This document shows, one piece after another, positions 1-9,883 of a DNA stretch of 64,000 bases. The translations under genes were made by a program, and so were the position numbers. Numbering within the stretch: the first letter of the stretch is position 1; each line of letters opens with the position of its first letter. The notes beneath the pieces are model-generated. The model saw only the letters and a program-made list of their open reading frames with translations, was not told where the DNA came from and did no database searches. The stretch is taken from assembly GCA_025765595.1 (NCBI GenBank), contig JAIVFH010000040.1, forward strand, positions 1 to 64,000, written 5' to 3'. The stretch is from Obelidium mucronatum (taxonomy: Eukaryota > Chytridiomycota > Chytridiomycetes > Chytridiales > Chytriomycetaceae).

Positions 1-548
1 CGGCTGCACGCAAAAATCTCCAAGACACATCCTGCATAATTTGGCGCTCGCTCCATGGAGTCTGTGGTCACTATTGCTTTCAACAATGGCGGCAAGTACT
101 GCGCCAAAGCAAAAACAAAAAAAAAAAAATTGCTCTACACATGGTTTCTGCCACAAATCGGCAACCTCTTTTTTCTTTTCGTGTTGTGCGCGGAATTTCT
201 GCCAACATAGGCGTGCCAACGGCGCCACGCTAGCACACCGGCTTCTTGCGTAAAGTGGGCAGGAGCCTTTTGTTTTGAATTCCCTTTTCTAGTTTTCACG
301 CGCTCTACCTGGCTCGCATCTCTTCCAAACTTTGAAGAAGCCTTGCCCAGACTTTTCTCCATTTTTGAGATGCCTCATAGCAGCCAAAACTAAAGAAACA
401 GGCAGGCGGACATCTGTTATGGTAATCAGTTTGTCAAGACAACAAATTTTATTTTTTGACAGCCGGCTTTATTTCAAGGGCCGCCCTGGTTCCAAAGAAA
501 AAAGAGTTTTTTTTTTCATAGTTTGCTGTTTTTGACAGCTGTCAATCG

Positions 549-554
549 TATAAA
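549..554 (+). promoter_or_regulatory. TATA box of 5S copy 1
   Basis: A TATAAA hexamer lies about 30 bases upstream of the 5S start. It recurs at 1252 and 2352 before the other two genes. Upstream TATA-like elements at this distance are known for 5S genes of some fungi, in addition to the internal control region. The 397-bp units have lost it. Confidence 0.6.
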
Positions 555-578
555 GCGCAACACAGAAACAGAACCTGC

Positions 579-697
579 AACTACGGCCATACACACCAAA
601 AAGCACCGGATCCCGTCCGATCTCCGAAGTTAAGCTGGTGATGGCATTGTCAGTACTGCGGTGGGAGACCACGCGGGAATACAGTGTGCTGTAGTTT
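579..697 (+). rRNA. 5S ribosomal RNA, copy 1
   Basis: The roughly 119-base gene has the expected 5S architecture. The 5' end (aactacggcc) pairs with the 3' end (gtgctgtagtt) to form helix I. The interior holds the conserved gatctccgaagttaagc segment that overlaps the pol III internal promoter (box A/C region). A T7 run at 695-701 ends the transcript. The ends are set by helix I pairing and could be off by one or two bases. Confidence 0.95.
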
Positions 698-701
698 TTT
701 T
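695..701 (+). terminator. Pol III T-run terminator of 5S copy 1
   Basis: Seven consecutive T residues directly follow helix I of the 5S gene. The same run is at 1398-1404 and 2498-2504, and it is also kept in all gene-less units. Confidence 0.8.
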
Positions 702-1281
702 CGCGGCTGCACGCAAAAATCTCCAAGACACATCCTGCATAATTTGGCGCTCGCTCCATGGAGTCTGTGGTCACTATTGCTTTCAACAATGGCGGCAAGT
801 ACTGCGCCAAAGCAAAAACAAAAAAAAAAAAATTGCTCTACACATGGTTTCTGCCACAAATCGGCAACCTCTTTTTTCTTTTCGTGTTGTGCGCGGAATT
901 TCTGCCAACATAGGCGTGCCAACGGCGCCACGCTAGCACACCGGCTTCTTGCGTAAAGTGGGCAGGAGCCTTTTGTTTTGAATTCCCTTTTCTAGTTTTC
1001 ACGCGCTCTACCTGGCTCGCATCTCTTCCAAACTTTGAAGAAGCCTTGCCCAGACTTTTCTCCATTTTTGAGATGCCTCATAGCAGCCAAAACTAAAGAA
1101 ACAGGCAGGCGGACATCTGTTATGGTAATCAGTTTGTCAAGACAACAAATTTTATTTTTTGACAGCCGGCTTTATTTCAAGGGCCGCCCTGGTTCCAAAG
1201 AAAAAAGAGTTTTTTTTTTCATAGTTTGCTGTTTTTGACAGCTGTCAATCGTATAAAGCGCAACACAGAAACAGAACCTGC

Positions 1282-1400
1282 AACTACGGCCATACACACC
1301 AAAAAGCACCGGATCCCGTCCGATCTCCGAAGTTAAGCTGGTGATGGCATTGTCAGTACTGCGGTGGGAGACCACGCGGGAATACAGTGTGCTGTAGTTT
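1282..1400 (+). rRNA. 5S ribosomal RNA, copy 2
   Basis: This copy is identical to copy 1, displaced by one 703-bp unit, with the same TATA box at 1252-1257 and T7 terminator at 1398-1404. Confidence 0.95.
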
Positions 1401-1406
1401 TTTTCG

Positions 1407-1803
1407 CGGCTGCACGCAAAAATCTCCAAGACACATCCTGCATAATTTGGCGCTCGCTCCATGGAGTCTGTGGTCACTATTGCTTTCAACAATGGCGGCA
1501 AGTACTGCGCCAAAGCAAAAACAAAAAAAAAAAAATTGCTCTACACATGGTTTCTGCCACAAATCGGCAACCTCTTTTTTCTTTTCGTGTTGTGCGCGGA
1601 ATTTCTGCCAACATAGGCGTGCCAACGGCGCCACGCTAGCACACCGGCTTCTTGCGTAAAGTGGGCAGGAGCCTTTTGTTTTGAATTCCCTTTTCTAGTT
1701 TTCACGCGCTCTACCTGGCTCGCATCTCTTCCAAACTTTGAAGAAGCCTTGCCCAGACTTTTCTCCATTTGACAGCCGGCTTTGTGTGCTGTAGTTTTTT
1801 TCG
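1407..1803 (+). repeat. Gene-less 397-bp 5S spacer unit (isolated copy)
   Basis: Compared with the 703-bp unit, two stretches are missing. One runs from ctccattt to gacagccggcttt. The other runs from there to the last 11 bases of the 5S gene (gtgtgctgtag, 1784-1794). The T7 terminator survives but TATA box, 5' helix strand and internal promoter are gone, so no 5S RNA can be made. The unit sits between two complete units, so it arose or moved by exchange within the array. Confidence 0.9.
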
Positions 1804-2381
1804 CGGCTGCACGCAAAAATCTCCAAGACACATCCTGCATAATTTGGCGCTCGCTCCATGGAGTCTGTGGTCACTATTGCTTTCAACAATGGCGGCAAGT
1901 ACTGCGCCAAAGCAAAAACAAAAAAAAAAAAATTGCTCTACACATGGTTTCTGCCACAAATCGGCAACCTCTTTTTTCTTTTCGTGTTGTGCGCGGAATT
2001 TCTGCCAACATAGGCGTGCCAACGGCGCCACGCTAGCACACCGGCTTCTTGCGTAAAGTGGGCAGGAGCCTTTTGTTTTGAATTCCCTTTTCTAGTTTTC
2101 ACGCGCTCTACCTGGCTCGCATCTCTTCCAAACTTTGAAGAAGCCTTGCCCAGACTTTTCTCCATTTTTGAGATGCCTCATAGCAGCCAAAACTAAAGAA
2201 ACAGGCAGGCGGACATCTGTTATGGTAATCAGTTTGTCAAGACAACAAATTTTATTTTTTGACAGCCGGCTTTATTTCAAGGGCCGCCCTGGTTCCAAAG
2301 AAAAAAGAGTTTTTTTTTTCATAGTTTGCTGTTTTTGACAGCTGTCAATCGTATAAAGCGCAACACAGAAACAGAACCTGC

Positions 2382-2500
2382 AACTACGGCCATACACACC
2401 AAAAAGCACCGGATCCCGTCCGATCTCCGAAGTTAAGCTGGTGATGGCATTGTCAGTACTGCGGTGGGAGACCACGCGGGAATACAGTGTGCTGTAGTTT
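2382..2500 (+). rRNA. 5S ribosomal RNA, copy 3
   Basis: This is the third complete gene, identical to copies 1 and 2. TATAAA is at 2352-2357 and the T7 run at 2498-2504. It is the last complete 5S gene in the window; everything to its right in the array is gene-less. Confidence 0.95.
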
Positions 2501-2506
2501 TTTTCG

Positions 2507-5284
2507 CGGCTGCACGCAAAAATCTCCAAGACACATCCTGCATAATTTGGCGCTCGCTCCATGGAGTCTGTGGTCACTATTGCTTTCAACAATGGCGGCA
2601 AGTACTGCGCCAAAGCAAAAACAAAAAAAAAAAAATTGCTCTACACATGGTTTCTGCCACAAATCGGCAACCTCTTTTTTCTTTTCGTGTTGTGCGCGGA
2701 ATTTCTGCCAACATAGGCGTGCCAACGGCGCCACGCTAGCACACCGGCTTCTTGCGTAAAGTGGGCAGGAGCCTTTTGTTTTGAATTCCCTTTTCTAGTT
2801 TTCACGCGCTCTACCTGGCTCGCATCTCTTCCAAACTTTGAAGAAGCCTTGCCCAGACTTTTCTCCATTTGACAGCCGGCTTTGTGTGCTGTAGTTTTTT
2901 TCGCGGCTGCACGCAAAAATCTCCAAGACACATCCTGCATAATTTGGCGCTCGCTCCATGGAGTCTGTGGTCACTATTGCTTTCAACAATGGCGGCAAGT
3001 ACTGCGCCAAAGCAAAAACAAAAAAAAAAAAATTGCTCTACACATGGTTTCTGCCACAAATCGGCAACCTCTTTTTTCTTTTCGTGTTGTGCGCGGAATT
3101 TCTGCCAACATAGGCGTGCCAACGGCGCCACGCTAGCACACCGGCTTCTTGCGTAAAGTGGGCAGGAGCCTTTTGTTTTGAATTCCCTTTTCTAGTTTTC
3201 ACGCGCTCTACCTGGCTCGCATCTCTTCCAAACTTTGAAGAAGCCTTGCCCAGACTTTTCTCCATTTGACAGCCGGCTTTGTGTGCTGTAGTTTTTTTCG
3301 CGGCTGCACGCAAAAATCTCCAAGACACATCCTGCATAATTTGGCGCTCGCTCCATGGAGTCTGTGGTCACTATTGCTTTCAACAATGGCGGCAAGTACT
3401 GCGCCAAAGCAAAAACAAAAAAAAAAAAATTGCTCTACACATGGTTTCTGCCACAAATCGGCAACCTCTTTTTTCTTTTCGTGTTGTGCGCGGAATTTCT
3501 GCCAACATAGGCGTGCCAACGGCGCCACGCTAGCACACCGGCTTCTTGCGTAAAGTGGGCAGGAGCCTTTTGTTTTGAATTCCCTTTTCTAGTTTTCACG
3601 CGCTCTACCTGGCTCGCATCTCTTCCAAACTTTGAAGAAGCCTTGCCCAGACTTTTCTCCATTTGACAGCCGGCTTTGTGTGCTGTAGTTTTTTTCGCGG
3701 CTGCACGCAAAAATCTCCAAGACACATCCTGCATAATTTGGCGCTCGCTCCATGGAGTCTGTGGTCACTATTGCTTTCAACAATGGCGGCAAGTACTGCG
3801 CCAAAGCAAAAACAAAAAAAAAAAAATTGCTCTACACATGGTTTCTGCCACAAATCGGCAACCTCTTTTTTCTTTTCGTGTTGTGCGCGGAATTTCTGCC
3901 AACATAGGCGTGCCAACGGCGCCACGCTAGCACACCGGCTTCTTGCGTAAAGTGGGCAGGAGCCTTTTGTTTTGAATTCCCTTTTCTAGTTTTCACGCGC
4001 TCTACCTGGCTCGCATCTCTTCCAAACTTTGAAGAAGCCTTGCCCAGACTTTTCTCCATTTGACAGCCGGCTTTGTGTGCTGTAGTTTTTTTCGCGGCTG
4101 CACGCAAAAATCTCCAAGACACATCCTGCATAATTTGGCGCTCGCTCCATGGAGTCTGTGGTCACTATTGCTTTCAACAATGGCGGCAAGTACTGCGCCA
4201 AAGCAAAAACAAAAAAAAAAAAATTGCTCTACACATGGTTTCTGCCACAAATCGGCAACCTCTTTTTTCTTTTCGTGTTGTGCGCGGAATTTCTGCCAAC
4301 ATAGGCGTGCCAACGGCGCCACGCTAGCACACCGGCTTCTTGCGTAAAGTGGGCAGGAGCCTTTTGTTTTGAATTCCCTTTTCTAGTTTTCACGCGCTCT
4401 ACCTGGCTCGCATCTCTTCCAAACTTTGAAGAAGCCTTGCCCAGACTTTTCTCCATTTGACAGCCGGCTTTGTGTGCTGTAGTTTTTTTCGCGGCTGCAC
4501 GCAAAAATCTCCAAGACACATCCTGCATAATTTGGCGCTCGCTCCATGGAGTCTGTGGTCACTATTGCTTTCAACAATGGCGGCAAGTACTGCGCCAAAG
4601 CAAAAACAAAAAAAAAAAAATTGCTCTACACATGGTTTCTGCCACAAATCGGCAACCTCTTTTTTCTTTTCGTGTTGTGCGCGGAATTTCTGCCAACATA
4701 GGCGTGCCAACGGCGCCACGCTAGCACACCGGCTTCTTGCGTAAAGTGGGCAGGAGCCTTTTGTTTTGAATTCCCTTTTCTAGTTTTCACGCGCTCTACC
4801 TGGCTCGCATCTCTTCCAAACTTTGAAGAAGCCTTGCCCAGACTTTTCTCCATTTGACAGCCGGCTTTGTGTGCTGTAGTTTTTTTCGCGGCTGCACGCA
4901 AAAATCTCCAAGACACATCCTGCATAATTTGGCGCTCGCTCCATGGAGTCTGTGGTCACTATTGCTTTCAACAATGGCGGCAAGTACTGCGCCAAAGCAA
5001 AAACAAAAAAAAAAAATTGCTCTACACATGGTTTCTGCCACAAATCGGCAACCTCTTTTTTCTTTTCGTGTTGTGCGCGGAATTTCTGCCAACATAGGCG
5101 TGCCAACGGCGCCACGCTAGCACACCGGCTTCTTGCGTAAAGTGGGCAGGAGCCTTTTGTTTTGAATTCCCTTTTCTAGTTTTCACGCGCTCTACCTGGC
5201 TCGCATCTCTTCCAAACTTTGAAGAAGCCTTGCCCAGACTTTTCTCCATTTGACAGCCGGCTTTGTGTGCTGTAGTTTTTTTTG
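2507..5284 (+). pseudogene. Seven consecutive gene-less 5S units with 11-base 5S remnants
   Basis: Seven 397-bp units in a row each keep only the terminal 11 bases of the 5S gene plus the T-run. The remnants are at 2884, 3281, 3678, 4075, 4472, 4869 and 5265. They share exactly the same two deletion junctions as the unit at 1407, so all derive from a single deleted founder that was amplified. Confidence 0.9.
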
Positions 5285-5411
5285 CGGCTGCATGCAAAAA
5301 TCTCCATGACACACCTTGACACCAGTTCTTGTGGGAGTTGCACCTGCCAATCTTACCCTCAGAATAAATTTCTAGTTGGCAATTTATTTTTATTTATTCA
5401 AATATGGAAAG

Positions 5412-7909
5412 TTAAAAACTCAAGTTCTCCAAATCGTCAACCCGACGATGTTTTCCCTTGACTTGATCCGCCCAATCATGAATAGGAACAATAATGGTTG
5501 CACTCAAAAAAAGTCCTAATCCGATTGACAAGGATATACTCAAAACGCTCATCACCAAAGAAACTCCCTTTGTAGGATCCGAGCCCAGCAATTCCGTCAC
5601 ACTTCGAAGAGCCATCGATCCAGGCACAAGCATCAGCATTCCGGCATATGTGGGGACCATGGCAGGGACGCCACGTAGTCTTCCGTAAATGTTTGAGAAG
5701 CAGCCACAGCAGAAAGCGGAGAGCGCAATTGCAATTTGGTTGTTTAGAGATCGACCTAGATGGTTACGAACAATATAAGCAATCGCAGAAGCCGCCAACA
5801 TGCCGGGCAGCTGTTTGTAATGGGCATTCATGTTGAGTGCTTGGGCAACAGCGGTGACGGGAAATAACAGCCAATGCCAGCGAATATCCAAAGGAACACA
5901 ATCGTTCGGAATGAATGCTGAATCCGAGTTGGGATTGGAAATATCTCCGGGTCTTTTCTGAATCCGGAGTATCCCTGATACAACTTCAAGTCCGAATTCC
6001 AGACCGAATCCAATTAACGTAGTCATTGTAAGTCCAGCAAATAATCTTGTTGTTCCTGGAACCATGTTTCTCGTTGCCAGTTCGACCATTGCCATTGTTA
6101 TGGCAGTTCCTTGAAGTAGCGGCAACACAGCCGATATAGTTGTCGATGCGTAGCAGAGGGGCAATCCCGAATAAATCAAAACTCGCACAATCGCCTGAAA
6201 CCACCACCGCTGCAAGAAATTCAAAAGTCTTGTCAAACTGGTTTTTGAACCACACGTCCCAACACCCGCAATAACAGCTCCAAGAAACCCGCCAACAAAC
6301 ACATCATCCCATCCTCCAGCAAAAAACAAGCCACTCACGCCACCGCTGGATATCCCAGCAATACAAATCTGGGTCCAGAATGGGTATAAAGGTGGGAGTG
6401 CAAGAATCTCTTCCAGTTTTGATGTTGCATCTTCCACAGCAATGACTGCAAATGCATTGCGAAACCGCTTCAAGTGCTTTTCCATTTTTTCGTGCTCTTC
6501 TTCGGGTAGATTTGCCTGTCTCACAGAGTCTGCGTGTCTTGAAAGTGCATGATATACACTTGGACCGTCATGTGCCAGTTGCAGAATGTACTGTTTCAAT
6601 TGAGTAATTTTAGTCCTGCTCATATTCATCAGATTCATCGTTATCTTGGTCGATGCGGTCCTCAATTGTTGGGATGCTCAATAGACTCGGTTCTTTCACT
6701 AGGATTGACCCCGACAGCAAGTTTTTCTTCATCGTCTTCGGGGAGCAGTGACATTCGGAGTCCAGATGCGTTTTGAAGGGTTGGTCGCTTTTTTTGAAGG
6801 CCCTTCCAACAGCGTTGGTGGTCGAACAGTGATTGACATTCCTTGAACTATTGAATTTCGTTGTGCCAAGGACGCCACACTTCCCATCATACCGACTTCT
6901 ATGCCCTTTCCATCTTTTTTGTAGTTTGAAACCCGTTTGCATAGTTCCTTTATAAGCTGAACTGTTTTGTAATAGTTTGTTTCTGTTACAATGAAATAGA
7001 AATAATAAAAAAAGAAATAATAAAGACCATACGTTTATAAACATTCAAGTCCAGGAGAAGTATGAACAAATATCGTTTGGCACTCTGGAGGATTCCGTAA
7101 AATTTCATAGTTTGCGTCACCATGATTTTGTAACTTGTGAGCAAAGGTTAGCAATGATAAAACTAGGGAAAATCGCAAAACTAGCTGGATGACCAAGACC
7201 TTTGGCTACCTGGCGGAAAAGAAAAGGAAAAAAAAAGGGAAAGCAGTAGTTAAGGAACGTGTATACATATTTCGTTTCCCTCAAGTCACCTCTCCAGCAT
7301 GAAAATCCAACATATGCGTAGGACATCCAAACCCTTGCAATGCCTTCACCAAGAGCATCGTGAACCGTTCAATATGTTTTAAAGTTTCTGGCTTGCAGTT
7401 CCTCTTCATTTTTCCCCGAATCAAAGTCCATCTTCATTTTCGAAGGAGACAAGACGCCATTTTTGGCCGCCTTGTTGCTCGGGAGAATTTGACTAAAAAC
7501 TCGTCCAATAGATTAATCAGTTGCGAAGTATCTGCTTCAGAAGCAATACTCTCCATTGTTCCCGATCTATTTCGATTGAGGTTTGCAGTGTTGATTTTTT
7601 GGATATCCACTCGTGTTGCGGGAGAGGTGGGTCGCTTGGACGAGCCAGGCCGAGTAGAAGGGTGACGGCGGTCCGCTTCTGCAGTCTTTGAGCGCTATTT
7701 GGACGCGTAGTTGGACGTGTTACTGGCCGCGAGGGCTCGTAATCGCGACTCTGGTGATCTGAGGTGTTGAAGTTGTTGAGAATACCAATGGCGACATCAT
7801 GTGATGTTGGGCCGAGCTCTTCGGAGCCAGAGGGAGTGGCAATCTTGTTTGCTGATTCGTTTGTATCCTGGCGTCCGTGGGGATTGCCATCTTGCTGGGG
7901 ATTCTCCAT
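5412..7909 (-). CDS. Prm10/ThrE-like membrane transporter
   Basis: This looks like a member of the fungal pheromone-regulated Prm10 / bacterial ThrE (threonine-serine exporter) family, a multi-pass membrane protein. The C-terminal block (5412-6610) has about ten hydrophobic segments, with a family-like LYPFW segment before the first one and a GSMALRS motif near the end. The N-terminal catalytic-type half is spread over short exons upstream. One of them, near 7290-7370, encodes GFGCPTHMLDFHAGE, matching the family's YGAPTHRLEE motif. A plausible start is the ATG at 7909; most internal splice sites are uncertain. A TAA at 6610-6612 interrupts the frame between an acidic linker (DESDEYEQD) and KITQLKQ and needs a +1 step. 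The gene lies head-to-head with the next gene, 45 bp apart. Confidence 0.7.
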
Positions 7910-7954
7910 CACTTCTTTTTTGGGATTTGTATATATTCCGAAAAGAAAAAAGAA

Positions 7955-9750
7955 ATGCGGCTTCGAATTGGCGGTGTCACACTATCTCTGCCAACAAATC
8001 TGACATTCAAGCCTAAAAATTCACGCCTCTTCTGGAAACGCGTTCTATCTATTGTCTTCATCGTCGCATTCTTTTTCATTGCGCTGCTCCTCAACTTATT
8101 CGGTGCATACCTCAACGATATGGCCAGCTACTACATGCACCCGGAATACCTAAAGAATCCAAGCCCATTCTCTAGTACGCATTGTTTATGGGAGCATGTC
8201 AAGTTTGCTAGTGGCCAGTTGAGCTTCTTTCGTTTGTGTATCGGAGTTTTTTTTTTTTTTTGACAGGCCGCCATTTCCAACCAACAGAGCACTCTTTAAG
8301 GATCGAATAGCACATACGGCTAGTTGTTCTCCTGAAGTCATCAAGGCTTTAGTCGATTCAACAAAGATGAAGCAAACTGACGACGGAATCATGGATCAGT
8401 TATGTGATGCGGAAGAAACGGATCCGTTCAAGTGTCCACTAGAGTGGGTCATTTATGCAACCAGCTGTTCGAAAGGATTGAATCGACTGGTTAAGTTACT
8501 GCACGAAAAGCCAGGTAGAGTGGCCATCTTGGAAAACAGAAAGAATCACCCAGCCCTAAAACAAAGACTCAATACTTTTTAATCAGATATTAAAGTCACA
8601 ATTCTCGGTATGGGAGTCGGATGGCGGGGATGGGGACAAAGAATACGGGCATACCACAATTATCTGACCACAGTGAATCCTGATTCCATGGTTGTTTTGA
8701 GTGATGGAGAAGACGTTTTGCTTGTCCCCGGATGTCAAGGAATTGATGTTATCAATGGATTCGTGAAAAGTGGAGATGGTGCGGCAGGTGGATTGAGTTC
8801 CATTTTGTTTGAAGCTGTGAGGTATAGTGGTATTTATGTTCTGGAGAAGGGACGTATAATTCAATTGTAACAAAGGTATCCATGGCCAGATCAAGAGGAT
8901 GGATATAAATTCAAAAGGGCAGACTTGGTACGCCGACCCAAAGGAGTCAGAGACCCAAGGATCGAAGGTCGAAGAAAGAATGGAGTAAGTTGGGGAAGGC
9001 AATGTATCCTTAAATTTAATAACACCAATTTCCGTTTGTAGTCACCCCCAGGATCACCTGCAACGCCCCCAAGTATATTTCCTTATTTAAACGCTGGTGC
9101 AATGATTGGAAAAGCTGGTCATTTACAGGCGCTCATTCGACGCGTTTACACGGACGATTGCATTGATGACCAACGCGCATTTATTCAATCATATTTGACG
9201 CCAGATGTGTGGTGGTCCAGTCATGTGGAGGCTCAATCAATGGTGAATGAATCAGAGAGTGCAATACAAAACGCAGCCGAAATAGAAAAAAGGGAAGGGA
9301 CGGGAAGTATCGCACATTTACAGGCATTGAAAAGGGTCGAAGATGTGATCAAACAAAAGATTCGGCTTGAAAGCGTGACATGGGGATTTAACCAAACAAC
9401 TCTGGGTGAAGAAGACAGTGGGAACGGCGTACCAGATTATGCAAGACCACTTATAGCGCTCGACTATGATAATGACTTATTTTTGAGTATGTATGATGTC
9501 GCTGCGAGTGCCATTGTGCTCGATAGTTTGTCTGGAAGGGTAGAAGTAAAAACAACGGAGGAAAACCTTGTATTCTGCATCAAAGGTATGTGCTTTACAT
9601 TCGATCTTCATGGTGATTTAAGTTAATAGCGGTGGCAGTGGAACAAAAACAACCAATCGCGCGCTAGAAGAGTTGAGTAAAGCATTTGGGCTTAATTGGG
9701 ATGATGAAGCCATTATAAACAGCCGAAAACTGCAACTACAGCATCCCTGA
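7955..9750 (+). CDS. Type II membrane glycosyltransferase, PLOD-GT-like
   Basis: The protein starts with a short basic cytosolic tail and one membrane anchor (about residues 27-50, SIVFIVAFFFIALLLNLFG), so it is probably Golgi or ER luminal. The next exons resemble the glycosyltransferase domain of lysyl hydroxylases: ITILGMGVGWRGW-like start, a VVLSDGEDVLL segment in the place of the metal-binding D-x-D region, ILFEAVRYPWP, and a YLNAGAMIG motif with a downstream DDQRAF. Introns lie near 8175-8270, 8515-8585, 8822-8878, 8985-9041 and 9585-9626; the exact site of the last is unsure. No lysyl hydroxylase (Fe/2OG) domain follows. The acceptor is unknown. Stop is at 9748-9750. Confidence 0.7.
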
Positions 9751-9883
9751 ACAAGTATCTCTTTGGGAGAAATAATAAAAAATGAAAATATTAAATATTA
9801 AATCTCAGTTGATTAAGCGGACACTTGGCATAAAAATTAATAAAATAATCAGAAAAAAAAGGAGAGCAAGAACTGCGCAACAC

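Larger units (their letters stand above)
1..5310 (+). repeat. Tandem 5S rDNA array with long and gene-less short units
   Basis: Eleven head-to-tail units start at 1, 704, 1407, 1804, 2507, 2904, 3301, 3698, 4095, 4492 and 4889. Units 1, 704 and 1804 are 703 bp and carry a complete 5S gene. The other eight are 397 bp (the last 396, one A fewer in an A-run) and lack it. Shared sequence is essentially identical between units, so the array is kept uniform by unequal exchange or gene conversion. It decays at about 5285-5310, where the last copy carries substitutions. The left end lies outside the window. All open frames inside the array are repeats of non-coding spacer. Confidence 0.95.

Noticed and set aside
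1..5310. Dozens of 60-110-residue open frames on both strands repeated every 397 or 703 bp
   Set aside because: They are the same spacer of the 5S array read in several frames; none has a start context, domain or splice pattern, and frames overlap on both strands.
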